Below are positions 26,195-34,755 of a stretch of DNA of 64,000 nt, piece after piece. Origin of the DNA: Pseudomonadota bacterium (GTDB taxonomy: Bacteria > Pseudomonadota > Alphaproteobacteria > Rhodospirillales > Magnetospirillaceae). The position numbers and the translations under genes were made by a program. The stretch spans positions 1 through 64,000 of the forward strand of contig JAEXAH010000113.1 of the NCBI GenBank assembly GCA_023458315.1, read 5' to 3'. The notes beneath the pieces are model-generated. The model was not told the DNA's origin. It was given only the letters and a program-made list of their open reading frames with translations, and made no database searches. Within the stretch, counting starts at the first letter, position 1, and the number at the start of each line of letters is the position of its first letter.

Positions 26195-26311
26195 GACCCT
26201 TCCCCCGAAAGGCGGACACGCGATGGCGACAGGATGCCACGGCGGCATCCATGTTCAACCGCAGCGCTTTCCATGCTGCCATGCAAAAAACACCGGAAAG
26301 GGTACGAACGG

Positions 26312-26345
26312 AAAAGGCCCGGCAGGATGACCTGCCGGGCCTTTT
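26312..26345 (-). terminator. Intrinsic terminator of the tRNA gene
   Basis: A perfect 15-bp stem (left arm 26312-26326, AAAAGGCCCGGCAGG; right arm 26331-26345) with loop ATGA, ending on the minus strand in TTTT. It lies 20 bases past the 3' CCA end of the tRNA gene. It could also serve the convergent direction. Confidence 0.85.
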
Positions 26346-26365
26346 ACGATTTCCTCACTCTCGGT

Positions 26366-26442
26366 TGGTAGCGGGAGAGGGACTTGAACCCCCGACCCCA
26401 GGATTATGATTCCCGTGCTCTAACCAGCTGAGCTACCCCGCC
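26366..26442 (-). tRNA. tRNA-Met (anticodon CAT), elongator type
   Basis: A 77-base minus-strand cloverleaf with encoded 3' CCA. Acceptor stem GGCGGGG pairs with TCCCGCT (first pair G-U). The D stem is GCTC/GAGC, the anticodon stem CGGGA/TCCTG around loop ATCATAA (anticodon CAT), and the T arm is GGGGG-TTCAAGT-CCCTC. It lacks the unpaired first base and GGG-rich anticodon stem of initiator tRNA, so it is elongator Met, or possibly the tRNA-Ile2 whose CAT anticodon is modified by TilS; sequence inspection alone cannot fully separate these. Confidence 0.93.
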
Positions 26443-26461
26443 GCACCGCGTGAGGAGCGCT

Positions 26462-26490
26462 GATATACTGGGGTTTGAAGGGGGCGTCAA
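26462..26490 (-). promoter_or_regulatory. Sigma-70 promoter of tRNA(CAT)
   Basis: On the minus strand: -35 TTGACG (26490-26485), a 17-base spacer and -10 TATATC (26467-26462). The predicted start is near 26455, about 13 bases before the tRNA 5' end. Confidence 0.75.
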
Positions 26491-26581
26491 GCGTCATCGC
26501 AAGGGGAATGAAAATTTTTTGCGGCGGGGATGCGGCGCGGTGCGGCAAGGCTTATCTGCCACGGGAACAAGGAGTAGCCCC

Positions 26582-27217
26582 ATGTCTCTGTTCGGTTTCA
26601 GCAAGACCCGCATGGTATCCGCCGCCGAAGCCTTGCCCGGCCGTGACCGGGCCATGGAATTGCCCGCTGCCCATCTGGTGTTGGGAACGCCGCTGGCGCC
26701 GCCTTTTCCCGACGATTGCGCCGTGGCTGTTTTCGCCATGGGCTGTTTCTGGGGAGCCGAGCGCAAGTTCTGGAGCCTGCCCGGGGTGTATGTCACCGCC
26801 GTCGGCTATGTGGCCGGGTTCACCGCCAACCCCACCTATGACGAAGTGTGCAGCGGCCTGACCGGCCACACCGAGGCGGTGCGGGTGGTCTATCGTCCGG
26901 CCGATATCGCCTATGGCGATCTGCTGACCGTGTTCTGGGAAAACCACGACCCCACCCAGGGCATGCGCCAGGGCAACGACATCGGCACCCAGTACCGTTC
27001 GGGCATCTATGCCACCACGCCCGAGCAGCAGGCGGCGGCCGAGGCGTCGCGCGATGCCTTCCAGGCGCGGTTGCGGCAGGCCGGGCATGGCGCCATCACC
27101 ACCGAAATCCTGGCGGCGCCGACGTTCTATCACGCCGAGCCTTACCACCAGCAATATCTCGCCCGGAACCCCAATGGCTATTGCGGGTTGGGCGGGACTG
27201 GCGTGCGCTGCGGTTGA
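26582..27217 (+). CDS. msrA: Peptide-methionine (S)-S-oxide reductase MsrA
   Basis: A 211-residue MsrA that repairs methionine-S-sulfoxide in proteins. The catalytic motif [10 protein letters not shown] has Cys55. Also visible are [51 protein letters not shown] and the C-terminal [20 protein letters not shown] with a resolving-type cysteine. The 40-residue N-terminal extension resembles that of the longer MsrA class. The ATG at 26582 follows AAGGAGTAG. It stands alone between the divergent tRNA promoter and the small membrane gene. Confidence 0.95.
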   Translation: MSLFGFSKTRMVSAAEALPGRDRAMELPAAHLVLGTPLAPPFPDDCAVAVFAMGCFWGAERKFWSLPGVYVTAVGYVAGFTANPTYDEVCSGLTGHTEAVRVVYRPADIAYGDLLTVFWENHDPTQGMRQGNDIGTQYRSGIYATTPEQQAAAEASRDAFQARLRQAGHGAITTEILAAPTFYHAEPYHQQYLARNPNGYCGLGGTGVRCG

Positions 27218-27307
27218 TATAGTTCCAAGGTATGTTACTGTAGCTCTGTCGGACATTGTCCTTTGTGGGACATTTCGGTGACAGTCTGGTTGTGCTAGAA
27301 GGCGCGC

Positions 27308-27607
27308 ATGTCGGGAATTCGGGACTATTTTCCTGCGGCCGTCCTGCTGGTCTTCAGCGTCGTGTGGGTGGGGGCGTTGACCGTCTGGCCGCGGGCCGGG
27401 CAGCCGGTCGCGGCGCTGTATCCGTCGGCTGCCGGGGACGGTTTCGTCCGGGCGGTCGATGCCGGGGCCGAGGCGGTCCTGGGGTTCGGCGCCTTGCCGG
27501 GGGTGGTGGTGGTTCAGGCCCAATCCCCCGATCTTGTCGACAGATTATATGAAAGCGGTGCGCTTGTGGTCGTGCGGGCTCCGGCACGCGGCGATTGCCT
27601 GCGCTGA
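27308..27607 (+). CDS. Small membrane-anchored protein upstream of a chemoreceptor
   Basis: A 99-residue protein without a family I recognise. One N-terminal membrane helix (about 8-27, [18 protein letters not shown]) is followed by a ~70-residue domain, probably periplasmic, containing [20 protein letters not shown]. Codon use matches the neighbours. It ends 14 bases before the chemoreceptor start, so the two are probably co-transcribed and may work together. Upstream, GGACATTGTCC (27251-27261) is a short palindrome with a second GGACATT 15 bases later, a possible operator. Confidence 0.6.
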   Translation: MSGIRDYFPAAVLLVFSVVWVGALTVWPRAGQPVAALYPSAAGDGFVRAVDAGAEAVLGFGALPGVVVVQAQSPDLVDRLYESGALVVVRAPARGDCLR

Positions 27608-27621
27608 ATGGGGATAGGGAC

Positions 27622-29079
27622 ATGGAACAGATCGCCGCCATCCGCGCCCAGACGGGCCGGTTCATGCTGGGTTTCCTGTGGCTGCACGTGCCGCTGGTGG
27701 CGGCCACCGCCGCCGCGCTGTCGGCGCCGTGGCTGCTGTTGGCGGTGGGGGCCGCGATCCTGGCGGCGGGTGCCACCCTTTGCTATCGCGTGGCGCCCAC
27801 CGGCGCCGCCGCGCGCCATGCCGCGGCGGTGGCGCTGATGGCCATGGTGGCGTTGCTGGTGCTGGCCTTCGACGGCCATGCCTGGCAAATCGACCTTCAC
27901 ATGTATTTCTTCGCCGCCCTGGCCATCCTGACCGCCTATTGCGACTGGCGGACGCTGGTGGTGGCGGCGGGCACGGTGGCGGTGCACCATCTGGTGCTGA
28001 ACTTCGCCTATCCGGCGGCGGTGTTCCCCGGCGGCGGTTCGTTCCTGCGGGTGGTGCTGCATGCGGTGATCGTGGTGTTGCAGACCGCCGTGCTGGGCTG
28101 GGTGGCGTGGCGTCTGGTCGGGGCGCTGTCGGTGTCGGAAGGTGCCGTCGCCGAAGCCCGCGCCGCGCAGGCGCAGGCGCAGCAGGCGGCCACCGACCGT
28201 GACCGCCAGGGCGAGCAGGCCCGGCTGAAGCGTAAAGGCGAGATGGAGGATCTGGCGGCCACCTTGCAGGCCGAGGTCGGCCGCGTGGTCGGCGCCCTGT
28301 CGCAATCGGCGGCCGGGGCCAGGGTGGCGGCGGAAAAGCTGAACGCCATGGTGGACGATGTCGGCGGCAAGGCGGAAACCGCCGTCGGCAGCGCCGCCGA
28401 GGTGGCGGGCAACGTCGAGATGGTGGCGTCCTCGGCCGATCGCCTGTCCGAGACGGTGCGCGAGGTCAACGGCTTCATCGAGCAATCCATCACCATGGCG
28501 CGCGGCGCCGTGGCCGAGGTCGAACGCACCAACGCCACCGTCGAAAGCCTGTCCTCGGCCGCCCATCGCATCGGCGACGTGGTCAAGCTGATCCAGGACA
28601 TCGCCAGCCAGACCAACCTGCTGGCGCTGAACGCCACCATCGAGGCGGCGCGGGCGGGTGACGCCGGCAAGGGCTTCGCCGTGGTCGCCAACGAGGTCAA
28701 GTCGCTGGCCAACCAGACCGCGCGGGCGACCGAGGATATCGGCCAGCAGATCGCCGAGATCCAGACCGCCAGCGGCGGCGCGGTGGACGCCATCCGTCAG
28801 ATCGGCGGCATCATCGGCGGCATCGAAAACGCCATTTCCACCATCGCCCAATCGGCCGCCGCCCAGGGCGCGGCCATTTCGGAAATCGCCGCCAGCGCCC
28901 AGTCGGCCGCCCAAGTCACCGAATCGGTCAGCGCCAGCATCAGCGGCCTGTCGGGCGTCGCCCACCAACTGGAACGTTTTTCCGAGGAACGGGTCGGCGA
29001 GGCGGCGGTGCTGGCCGATCAGGCCGATGGTCTGTCGCGGCAGGTGGACGATTTCGTCCGGCGGGTGCGGGCGGGCTGA
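27622..29079 (+). CDS. Methyl-accepting chemotaxis protein with polytopic membrane sensor
   Basis: A 485-residue chemoreceptor. Residues about 15-175 contain five to six hydrophobic segments with only short loops, so ligand or redox sensing would be in or near the membrane rather than in a periplasmic domain. A coiled coil follows. The signalling hairpin is canonical: [20 protein letters not shown] then [20 protein letters not shown]. No CheR-binding pentapeptide is at the C-terminus (VRRVRAG). ATG 27622 follows GGGGATAGGGAC. The stimulus is unknown. A small membrane protein precedes it in the same transcript. Confidence 0.88.
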   Translation: MEQIAAIRAQTGRFMLGFLWLHVPLVAATAAALSAPWLLLAVGAAILAAGATLCYRVAPTGAAARHAAAVALMAMVALLVLAFDGHAWQIDLHMYFFAALAILTAYCDWRTLVVAAGTVAVHHLVLNFAYPAAVFPGGGSFLRVVLHAVIVVLQTAVLGWVAWRLVGALSVSEGAVAEARAAQAQAQQAATDRDRQGEQARLKRKGEMEDLAATLQAEVGRVVGALSQSAAGARVAAEKLNAMVDDVGGKAETAVGSAAEVAGNVEMVASSADRLSETVREVNGFIEQSITMARGAVAEVERTNATVESLSSAAHRIGDVVKLIQDIASQTNLLALNATIEAARAGDAGKGFAVVANEVKSLANQTARATEDIGQQIAEIQTASGGAVDAIRQIGGIIGGIENAISTIAQSAAAQGAAISEIAASAQSAAQVTESVSASISGLSGVAHQLERFSEERVGEAAVLADQADGLSRQVDDFVRRVRAG

Positions 29080-29108
29080 GGTCCGCTGCGGCCCGGCGAG
29101 GGGCAATA

Positions 29109-29136
29109 CGTGATGCAGATTTTCTGCATCACGGTC
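29109..29136. repeat. Palindromic repeat copy A (CGTGATGCAG type)
   Basis: CGTGATGCAG and CTGCATCACG form a perfect 10-bp stem around ATTTT, followed by GTCTAA. The same core and tail recur at 50836-50874. It sits just past the chemoreceptor stop and may help end that transcript, though there is no T-run. Confidence 0.65.
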
Positions 29137-29139
29137 TAA

Positions 29140-29297
29140 CAGGCTGCGGAAAAAGGAGCGTCATTCCCGCGAAAGCGGGAATCCATGTGTCCGCACCCTA
29201 GATATTGCGGTGAAGTTAGTATCTTTCCCCAACATGGACCCCCGCCTTCGCGGGGGTGACGGGAAAATGGGGTGTTCAAGAGTTTTTCCGCAGCCTG
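29140..29297. mobile_element. 158-bp MITE with IS5-type ends
   Basis: A 15-bp terminal inverted repeat, CAGGCTGCGGAAAAA at 29140-29154 and its exact complement at 29283-29297, is flanked by a 4-bp direct repeat CTAA (29136-29139 and 29298-29301). CTAR-type targets are typical of IS5-group elements. The interior encodes nothing but holds two hairpins, ATTCCCGC/GCGGGAAT (29163-29182) and ACCCCCGC/GCGGGGGT (29238-29257). The right-hand target copy supplies the TAG stop of the neighbouring minus-strand gene. A transposase-bearing parent is not in the window. Confidence 0.85.
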
Positions 29298-30275
29298 CTA
29301 ACGCGCCAGAACCTTGAACACCTGTTCCAGCAACTGATCGACGCGGTCGCGCGGCATGGGATCGGGCTGGGACAGGGCTTCCTGGGCGGGCGGCACCAGG
29401 GCCGGGCCGCTGGCCGCCGGTTCGGGCGGCGGTGCGGCGACCGGGTGCATGGGGGTCGGCGGCACATGGGCCGGTTGGGCGTCCACCACGTCGGCCAGAT
29501 CGGGGATTTCCTCGGCGGCGGGCAGCGGGCGGTCCATGTCCAGGCTGGTTTCGATATGGGACAGGCGGCGGTCCACCGCCAGCAGGCAGGCGGCGATCGA
29601 GGTGCCGTCGGCGCCGCTGTCCACTTTGTCCTCGACCACGCCGACGCGCTGGATGATGGCTGACAACAGGTTGCTGGTGGCCTCGGGCTCCAGTGCCGGT
29701 TGCTGGGCCACGCGGTCCACCTTGGCCTCGACCCGGGCCAGCCGGTCGGCGATGGTGGCCAGCGCGGTGGCGAACATCTCGGGGTCGAACGGATTCTGCG
29801 CCTGCTGCCGGGCGAATTGCTCCAGCTTGCTTTCCAGTCCGGCCAGACGTTGGCTGATGGTGTCCAGCGCCGCCGCCATGGGGCTGAAATCCACCGGCGC
29901 CTGTTCCAGGAAACCGGCTTCCAGCCGCGCCTCGATGTCGGCCAGGCGCTGGGCCAGGCCGTCCAGCTTGTCGCCGTGCTGGCTGTTGGCCGTCTGCACC
30001 GAATTGCGCAGATGGGCCAGATGGTGGCTGACGCTTTTCAGCGCGGTGGCGAAGGTGTCGATGGCCGACAGCGCCTGAACGTCGCGCCGTTCCATGCGCG
30101 ACAGGGTATCGGTGACGTCGGTGGAATAGGGGGCGGGCGTGTCGCCCAGGGATTCCAGCATGGTCGCCAGGATGTCCAGGCGTTCCAGTACCGGCCCCAT
30201 CTGGTCGGCGGAATCCGCCGGGGCGGGGCCGTTCCCCGTGTTGCCGCCACTGCCCCTGAATACGCGAAACGCCAT
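29298..30275 (-). CDS. Coiled-coil protein of unknown function
   Basis: A 325-residue protein, heptad-rich through about residues 20-215 with repeated units of the form RLADIEARLEAGF, RLAGLESKLEQFA, RLARVEAKVDRVA and RRLSHIETSLDMD. A Pro/Ala-rich low-complexity stretch (about 235-300) precedes a short helical C-terminus, RVDQLLEQVFKVLAR. The start at 30275 (MAFRVF) is a best guess; an in-frame ATG at 30302 is possible. No signal peptide or catalytic motif is seen. The regular spacing of R-L-x-x-x-E repeats suggests a rod or scaffold. The stop codon lies in the target duplication of the adjacent MITE. Confidence 0.65.
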   Translation of the reverse strand: MAFRVFRGSGGNTGNGPAPADSADQMGPVLERLDILATMLESLGDTPAPYSTDVTDTLSRMERRDVQALSAIDTFATALKSVSHHLAHLRNSVQTANSQHGDKLDGLAQRLADIEARLEAGFLEQAPVDFSPMAAALDTISQRLAGLESKLEQFARQQAQNPFDPEMFATALATIADRLARVEAKVDRVAQQPALEPEATSNLLSAIIQRVGVVEDKVDSGADGTSIAACLLAVDRRLSHIETSLDMDRPLPAAEEIPDLADVVDAQPAHVPPTPMHPVAAPPPEPAASGPALVPPAQEALSQPDPMPRDRVDQLLEQVFKVLAR

Positions 30276-30438
30276 CCACCGCCCCCGCTTGAAGTGCCGC
30301 ATTATGGGCCGCGCCGCCGGGTGTGGGCAAGGGGAGCGTGCGGGAAATGCCGAAGAGGCCGGGGAATTACGCACAATAAGGCGTGTGGCGCGAATGGCCC
30401 ATTGTGGAGGACGCGTTGCCCGCGTAAGCTGCGACGGC

Positions 30439-31080
30439 ATGAATACCGAGCTTTGTCACGTCTTCGTCTTTGTCGACGACCACGCCGCCGCGCTGGCCGC
30501 CCTGGCGGCGTGCGGCCTGACGCAAAGCTTCAGCCGCGTGCACGAAGGGCAGGGCACCGCCAATATCTGCGCCTGCTTCGACAACGCCTATCTGGAATTG
30601 CTGTGGCCCGACGATCCGGTCGCCCTGGCCTCGGTCAGCGTGGCACGGACCCGCTTGTCGGAACGGTCGCGCTGGCGCGATACCGGCGCCTCGCCGTTCG
30701 GCATCGGCCTGCGTGGCCGCATTCCCTTCCCCACCTGGGAATACCGCCCGCCCTATCTGCCCAACGGCATCGGCATCGCCATCGCCCTGGGCAGCGAGGA
30801 CCCGCGCCAGCCGTTCCTGTTCCGCTCGCCGGGCGACAGCCGCCCCGATTCCTGGACCGACGGCCGCGCCGGTGAACGGCAGGCCAAGGCCGGACTGGCC
30901 GAGATCGCCGCCCTGCACCTGGAATTGCCGGTCGGCGCCACCCCCGCATTGCGCAATCTGGTGGATCGCGGCTTCCTGACCCTGAAACCGGCGGTCCGCC
31001 ACCGCCTGCTGATGACGGTGACGACCACCGACGGCCGCAAGCGGGTGCTGTCGTTGCCGGAATTCACCTGGGTGGAATGA
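30439..31080 (+). CDS. VOC/glyoxalase-like domain protein
   Basis: A 213-residue protein matching the glyoxalase-like VOC family. HVFVFVDDHAAALAALAACG starts the first beta-alpha-beta unit, then GTANICACFDNAYLELLWPD, the glutamate-bearing strand. The middle contains PFGIGLRGR and PPYLPNGIGIAIALG. It has no neighbours suggesting a pathway. Members of this family range from dioxygenases to resistance proteins, so the substrate is not predictable. Its stop runs straight into a bidirectional terminator shared with rimO. Confidence 0.78.
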   Translation: MNTELCHVFVFVDDHAAALAALAACGLTQSFSRVHEGQGTANICACFDNAYLELLWPDDPVALASVSVARTRLSERSRWRDTGASPFGIGLRGRIPFPTWEYRPPYLPNGIGIAIALGSEDPRQPFLFRSPGDSRPDSWTDGRAGERQAKAGLAEIAALHLELPVGATPALRNLVDRGFLTLKPAVRHRLLMTVTTTDGRKRVLSLPEFTWVE

Positions 31081-31082
31081 AA

Positions 31083-31106
31083 AAAAGCGGGCCGAAGCCC
31101 GCTTTT
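31083..31106. terminator. Bidirectional terminator between the VOC gene and rimO
   Basis: A 10-bp stem (AAAAGCGGGC / GCCCGCTTTT) with loop CGAA lies in the 32-base convergent gap, with an A-run upstream and T-runs downstream. It can stop transcription from both sides. Confidence 0.88.
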
Positions 31107-31112
31107 GTTTTC

Positions 31113-32453
31113 CTATGCCTTGCGCTTGCGCGGTTCCGGCCGTCCGACCACGTCGCCCCACAGGTCGAAATCCTCGGCGTGCTCGACCTTGACCAGCACC
31201 ACGTCGCCCGGTTCCAGGTCGGTGTCGGACACGAAGACGCAGCCGTCCACCTCGGGGCTGTCGGCCCAGGACCGGCCGAAGGCGCCTTCCTCGTCCACCT
31301 CGTCGATCAGCACCTCGATGGTCTTGCCGATCTTGGTCAGGCCGCGTTCGTGGGAAATCTGCCGCGCCACTTCCATCAGGCGGTTGTAGCGGTCTTCCTT
31401 GACGTCCTCGTCCACGTGGTCGGCCAGATCATTGGCGGCGGCGCCCTGGACGTTCTCGTACTTGAAGCAGCCGACGCGGTCCAACTGCGCCTGTTCCAGC
31501 CATTCCAGCAGGAATTCGAAATCTTCCTCGGTTTCGCCGGGGAAGCCGACGATGAAGGTCGAGCGGATGGTCAGGTCGGGGCAGATTTCCCGCCACTTCC
31601 TGATGCGTTCCAGCAGCTTTTCGTGATCGGCCGGGCGGCGCATGGCCTTCAGCACCTTGGGGCTGGCATGCTGAAAGGGGATGTCCAGATAGGGCAGGAT
31701 CTTGCCCTGGGCCATCAGCGGAATGACCTCGTCCACATGGGGATAGGGGTAGACATAGTGCAGGCGCACCCACACCCCCAGATCGCCCAGGGCGTCGGCC
31801 AGCTCGGTCAGGCGGGTACGCACCTGCCGGGCGTGCCAGCGGCTTTCCGCATAGCCCAGATCCAGGCCGTAGGCGCCGGTGTCCTGGCTGATCACCAGCA
31901 ACTCGCGCACACCGGCCATGGCCAGGCGCTCGGCCTCCTCCAGCACGTCGGCGGCGGGGCGGCTGGCCAGATCGCCGCGGATGCCGGGGATGATGCAGAA
32001 GGTGCAGCGGTGGTTGCAGCCCTCGGAAATCTTCAGATAGGCATAATGCGACGGCGTCAGGTGCAGTCCCTCGGGCGGGACCAGCGACATCATGGGATCG
32101 GCCACCGGCGGCACCGCGTCGTGCACGGCGTTGACCACCTGTTCGTACTGATGGGCGCCCGTCACCGACAGCACGTCGGGATAAATCTCGCGGATGGCCT
32201 TTTCGTCGTTCAGGCAGCCGGTGACGATGACGCGGCCGTTCTCGGCCATGGCCTCGCCGATGGCTTCCAGCGATTCGGCCCGGGCGGAATCCAGGAAGCC
32301 GCAGGTGTTGACGATCACCACGTCGGCGCCGTCATACGAGGCCGAGATGTCGTAGCCCTCGGATCGCAGGCGGGTGAGGATGCGTTCGGAATCCACCAGC
32401 GCCTTGGCGCAGCCGAGGGAGACGATGCCGACCTTGGGAATGGCGTTCTGCAT
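31113..32453 (-). CDS. rimO: Ribosomal protein uS12 methylthiotransferase RimO
   Basis: A 446-residue radical-SAM methylthiotransferase that adds a methylthio group to Asp89 of ribosomal protein S12. The N-terminal UPF0004 domain has [25 protein letters not shown] and VIVTGCL (cysteines for the auxiliary cluster). The radical-SAM motif is [19 protein letters not shown], and a C-terminal TRAM domain ends the protein. [10 protein letters not shown] and the overall layout fit RimO better than MiaB. The ATG at 32453 was chosen; TTG at 32462 is possible. A terminator shared with the convergent VOC gene follows. Confidence 0.95.
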   Translation of the reverse strand: MQNAIPKVGIVSLGCAKALVDSERILTRLRSEGYDISASYDGADVVIVNTCGFLDSARAESLEAIGEAMAENGRVIVTGCLNDEKAIREIYPDVLSVTGAHQYEQVVNAVHDAVPPVADPMMSLVPPEGLHLTPSHYAYLKISEGCNHRCTFCIIPGIRGDLASRPAADVLEEAERLAMAGVRELLVISQDTGAYGLDLGYAESRWHARQVRTRLTELADALGDLGVWVRLHYVYPYPHVDEVIPLMAQGKILPYLDIPFQHASPKVLKAMRRPADHEKLLERIRKWREICPDLTIRSTFIVGFPGETEEDFEFLLEWLEQAQLDRVGCFKYENVQGAAANDLADHVDEDVKEDRYNRLMEVARQISHERGLTKIGKTIEVLIDEVDEEGAFGRSWADSPEVDGCVFVSDTDLEPGDVVLVKVEHAEDFDLWGDVVGRPEPRKRKA

Positions 32454-32564
32454 GATGTCCAAAAGGAAAAGGGCGGCGTTCTGGGGGATCGCCCCAGAAG
32501 GCCGCCGGGCTTCGGTATTCCGACCAGATAGAGGGAAACGCCGCCGGTTTCAAGCCCGCAAACC

Positions 32565-32594
32565 TTGACAGCGCAAGCTTCCACCAAATATTAG
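32565..32594 (+). promoter_or_regulatory. Promoter of the YeeE/YedE pair
   Basis: -35 TTGACA (32565-32570) and -10 TATTAG (32589-32594, 18-base spacer) or ATATTA (17-base spacer). The start point would be near 32601, some 20 bases before the ATG of the first gene. Confidence 0.65.
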
Positions 32595-32610
32595 AACCAC
32601 TTCATATTTG
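32585..32610. promoter_or_regulatory. Palindromic operator over the -10 of the YeeE/YedE pair
   Basis: Perfect 7-bp arms CAAATAT (32585-32591) and ATATTTG (32604-32610) are separated by 12 bases and overlap the -10 element and start point. This is the layout of a repressor site. ArsR-type sulfide/persulfide sensors (BigR/SqrR class) often control such gene pairs, but no regulator gene is adjacent. Confidence 0.55.
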
Positions 32611-32622
32611 CGAGAGGATGCC

Positions 32623-33045
32623 ATGACCGATTTTTCGCCGTGGGCGGCGCTGGCGGGCGGTGCCCTGATCGGCGCCGGGGCGGTGCTGCTGATGCTGACC
32701 AACGGCCGCGTCATGGGTGTGGCGGGCATCGTCGGCGGGCTGTTGGGCGAGGGGCGGCGGGAACTGCCGTGGCGTCTGGCCTTCGTGCTGGGCATGGTGG
32801 CGCCGGGCGTGGCGCTGGGCCTGACCGGCAACCTGCATCTTCAGGGCAACGGCCTGGGCAGCGGCCTGCTGGTGCTGGCCGGGCTGCTGGTCGGTTTCGG
32901 CACCCGCATGGGCAACGGCTGCACCTCGGGGCATGGCATCTGCGGTCTGGCACGGCTGAGCCCGCGTTCGCTGGCCGCTGTCGGCACCTTCATGGCGGTG
33001 ACGGCGGTCGTGGTCTTCGTCCGCCGCCATCTGCTGGGGGCCTGA
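32623..33045 (+). CDS. YeeE/YedE-family sulfur transporter half 1
   Basis: A 140-residue membrane protein with four hydrophobic segments and the family motif FGTRMGNGCTSGHGICGLAR, whose cysteine is the conserved thiosulfate-handling type in characterised YeeE. It corresponds to the N-terminal half of full-length YeeE/YedE proteins. The ATG at 32623 follows GAGAGGATG. The second half is encoded 3 bases downstream, so the two probably form one transporter, possibly importing thiosulfate or another reduced sulfur compound. The promoter and palindrome lie immediately upstream. Confidence 0.88.
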   Translation: MTDFSPWAALAGGALIGAGAVLLMLTNGRVMGVAGIVGGLLGEGRRELPWRLAFVLGMVAPGVALGLTGNLHLQGNGLGSGLLVLAGLLVGFGTRMGNGCTSGHGICGLARLSPRSLAAVGTFMAVTAVVVFVRRHLLGA

Positions 33046-33048
33046 GCC

Positions 33049-33501
33049 ATGCGCGCCATTCTGTCTGCTTTTGCCGCCGGTCTGCTGTTCGGCGGCGGCC
33101 TGATCCTGTCGGGCATGGCCGACCCGGCCAACGTTCTCGGCTTCTTCGACGTGGCCGGTCAGTGGAATCCCACCCTGGCCTTCGTCATGGGCGGCGGCCT
33201 GGGCGTCACCCTGGTCGGCTATCGCCTGTGTTTCCGCCGCTCGGCACCGCTGTGCGAGGCGGCCTTCCAGGTGCCGACCAGCACGGTGATCGATGCCCGG
33301 CTGATCGGTGGCGCCGTTCTGTTCGGCCTGGGCTGGGGCATCGCGGGCTATTGCCCCGGTCCGGCCTTCGTCGCGGCCGCCGGGGGCTTCGGCGAAGCGG
33401 TGATCTTCACCGCCGCCATGGTGGCGGGCATGGGGCTGTGGCGCTTCGTGCAATGGCGCATGACCACCTGCCCGATCCTGTGCAAGCTGCGGGCGAAGTG
33501 A
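33049..33501 (+). CDS. YeeE/YedE-family sulfur transporter half 2 (DUF6691 type)
   Basis: A 150-residue membrane protein with four hydrophobic segments. Motifs are LILSGMADPANVLGFFDVAG and the second-half signature GLGWGIAGYCPGPAFVA with the conserved cysteine. The C-terminus holds a C-P-I-L-C pair (TTCPILCKLR). It starts 3 bases after the first half and is convergent with mobA, the two stops being adjacent (33501/33502). Its role is as half of a sulfur-compound channel or transporter. Confidence 0.87.
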   Translation: MRAILSAFAAGLLFGGGLILSGMADPANVLGFFDVAGQWNPTLAFVMGGGLGVTLVGYRLCFRRSAPLCEAAFQVPTSTVIDARLIGGAVLFGLGWGIAGYCPGPAFVAAAGGFGEAVIFTAAMVAGMGLWRFVQWRMTTCPILCKLRAK

Positions 33502-34107
33502 TTATTCCGCTGTTGCTAAAATCGCTTCCAGCGCCACCACATCCTCGGGGGTGTTGACGTTGAAGAACGGGTCGAAGGGCAGAATGGGCCATTCGACCCG
33601 GACCAGGGGGTAGCGGTCGGCGAAGGCCCCCAGCTTGCGCAGTCCCTCGTCCACCAGGGCGCGGCGCAGGTCGTCGCGCAGCGCCACCGGCCACAGGGCG
33701 AACACCGGGTGGTTGCGACCGCCGGACACCGCCATGGCGACCACGGCATCCTGGGCGGCGCGGGCGGCCTCCAGCCGTTCATACAGATCGGCGGGCAGCA
33801 GCGGCGTGTCGGCGGCGGCGGTCAGCAGCCATCCGGCACCGTGTTCCGCCGCCCAATCCAGCCCCGTCAGGATACCGGCCAGCGGCCCGCAATGGCCGTC
33901 CAGCACGTCGGCCCGCACCTCCAGCCCGTGGGCTGCGAAGCGGGCCGGGTCGCCGTTGGCGTTCAGCAGCAGCCGACCGACCTGGGGGGCCAGCCGGGCG
34001 ATGGTACGGTCCAGCAGGGTGCGGCCGCCTATCGCCAGCAGCGGCTTGTCGCCGCCGCCCATGCGGCGCGACAGGCCGCCCGCCAGCACGGCTCCGGCGA
34101 CGGTCAC
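33502..34107 (-). CDS. mobA: Molybdenum cofactor guanylyltransferase MobA
   Basis: A 201-residue MobA, which attaches GMP to molybdopterin to make the bis-MGD cofactor of DMSO-reductase-family enzymes. The nucleotide-binding N-terminus is AGAVLAGGLSRRMGGGDKPL, followed by GPLAGILTGLDWA, LLTAAADTPLLP and the C-terminal FFNVNTPEDV. The start is GTG at 34107, overlapping the stop of the upstream hybE-like gene as GTGA. Without that overlap the frame would run far upstream through unrelated sequence. Confidence 0.93.
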   Translation of the reverse strand: MTVAGAVLAGGLSRRMGGGDKPLLAIGGRTLLDRTIARLAPQVGRLLLNANGDPARFAAHGLEVRADVLDGHCGPLAGILTGLDWAAEHGAGWLLTAAADTPLLPADLYERLEAARAAQDAVVAMAVSGGRNHPVFALWPVALRDDLRRALVDEGLRKLGAFADRYPLVRVEWPILPFDPFFNVNTPEDVVALEAILATAE

Positions 34108-34553
34108 AGGCGCTCGTTGCAGGCGCTGGGCTCTTCCGCCTCGGGCGCCTTGAAGTACTTGTCCACCGCCGCCCAGGCGGTCGTCACCGCGACGGCGTGC
34201 ACGTCGAAACGCCCCATGGGCGAATACAGCGACGACGACAGATAGGGGCCGACCTCCTCGACCTCGCCGGTGACGAAGACCACGTCGCCGCGCGGCATCT
34301 CCAGGTGCTGCTTGGTGCCGACCGCGCCGGTGATCTGGTCGGGGCGGGTGGGCAGCAGGATGAAGTTCATGAACCACGGCGTCACCAGGATGCCCGCCAG
34401 CCAATCCTCCCAGCGGCGGAAGCCCACGGTTTCCACCTTCAGCGCCGGGTTGTAGAGGCCGATGTCGCGCATGCGCTCCTCGCCGATGCGGGCGAAGACG
34501 GATTCCAACAGGTGGACACGGGCCAGGTCTTCCGGGCTCATGGGATCGAACAT
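34104..34553 (-). CDS. HybE-family [NiFe]-hydrogenase assembly chaperone-like protein
   Basis: A 149-residue protein matching the HybE/HupJ family: RMRDIGLYNPALKVETVGF, GILVTPWFMNFILLP, the EMPRGDVVFVTGEVEEVGPY block and SLYSPMGRFDVHA. HybE-type chaperones help mature the large subunit of group 1 hydrogenases, but no hydrogenase gene is in the window. The ATG at 34553 follows AAGGAGTTGACC. It is translationally coupled to mobA. The pairing with cofactor synthesis hints at a wider metalloenzyme-maturation role, though that is inference. Confidence 0.8.
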   Translation of the reverse strand: MFDPMSPEDLARVHLLESVFARIGEERMRDIGLYNPALKVETVGFRRWEDWLAGILVTPWFMNFILLPTRPDQITGAVGTKQHLEMPRGDVVFVTGEVEEVGPYLSSSLYSPMGRFDVHAVAVTTAWAAVDKYFKAPEAEEPSACNERL

Positions 34554-34656
34554 GGTCAACTCCTTGTGGGCAACAGGCGGCGGAGTGTAGCGAAGGCCGC
34601 CGCCGCTGGCGACAGCCCTGGTCAAGCGTTGCAAAATCGTGGCAGTCCCGCGCGTA

Positions 34657-34675
34657 ACCCCGATTGCATCGGGGT
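34657..34675. other. Hairpin in the fbp upstream region
   Basis: ACCCCGAT and ATCGGGGT form a perfect 8-bp stem around TGC, about 80 bases before the fbp ATG in the divergent hybE-fbp gap (34554-34755). It may be an operator or leader structure; no T-run follows. Confidence 0.4.
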
Positions 34676-34755
34676 ATCCGGTTGGGGTAGGACTGAGCAG
34701 CCCGCGCGGGTGGTTGCCGCGCCTCAAGACCAACACGACGATAAAGGGGGAAACC

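Noticed and set aside
26366..26442. Initiator tRNA-fMet
   Set aside because: Base 1 pairs (G-U) and the anticodon stem lacks the three consecutive G-C pairs of initiators.
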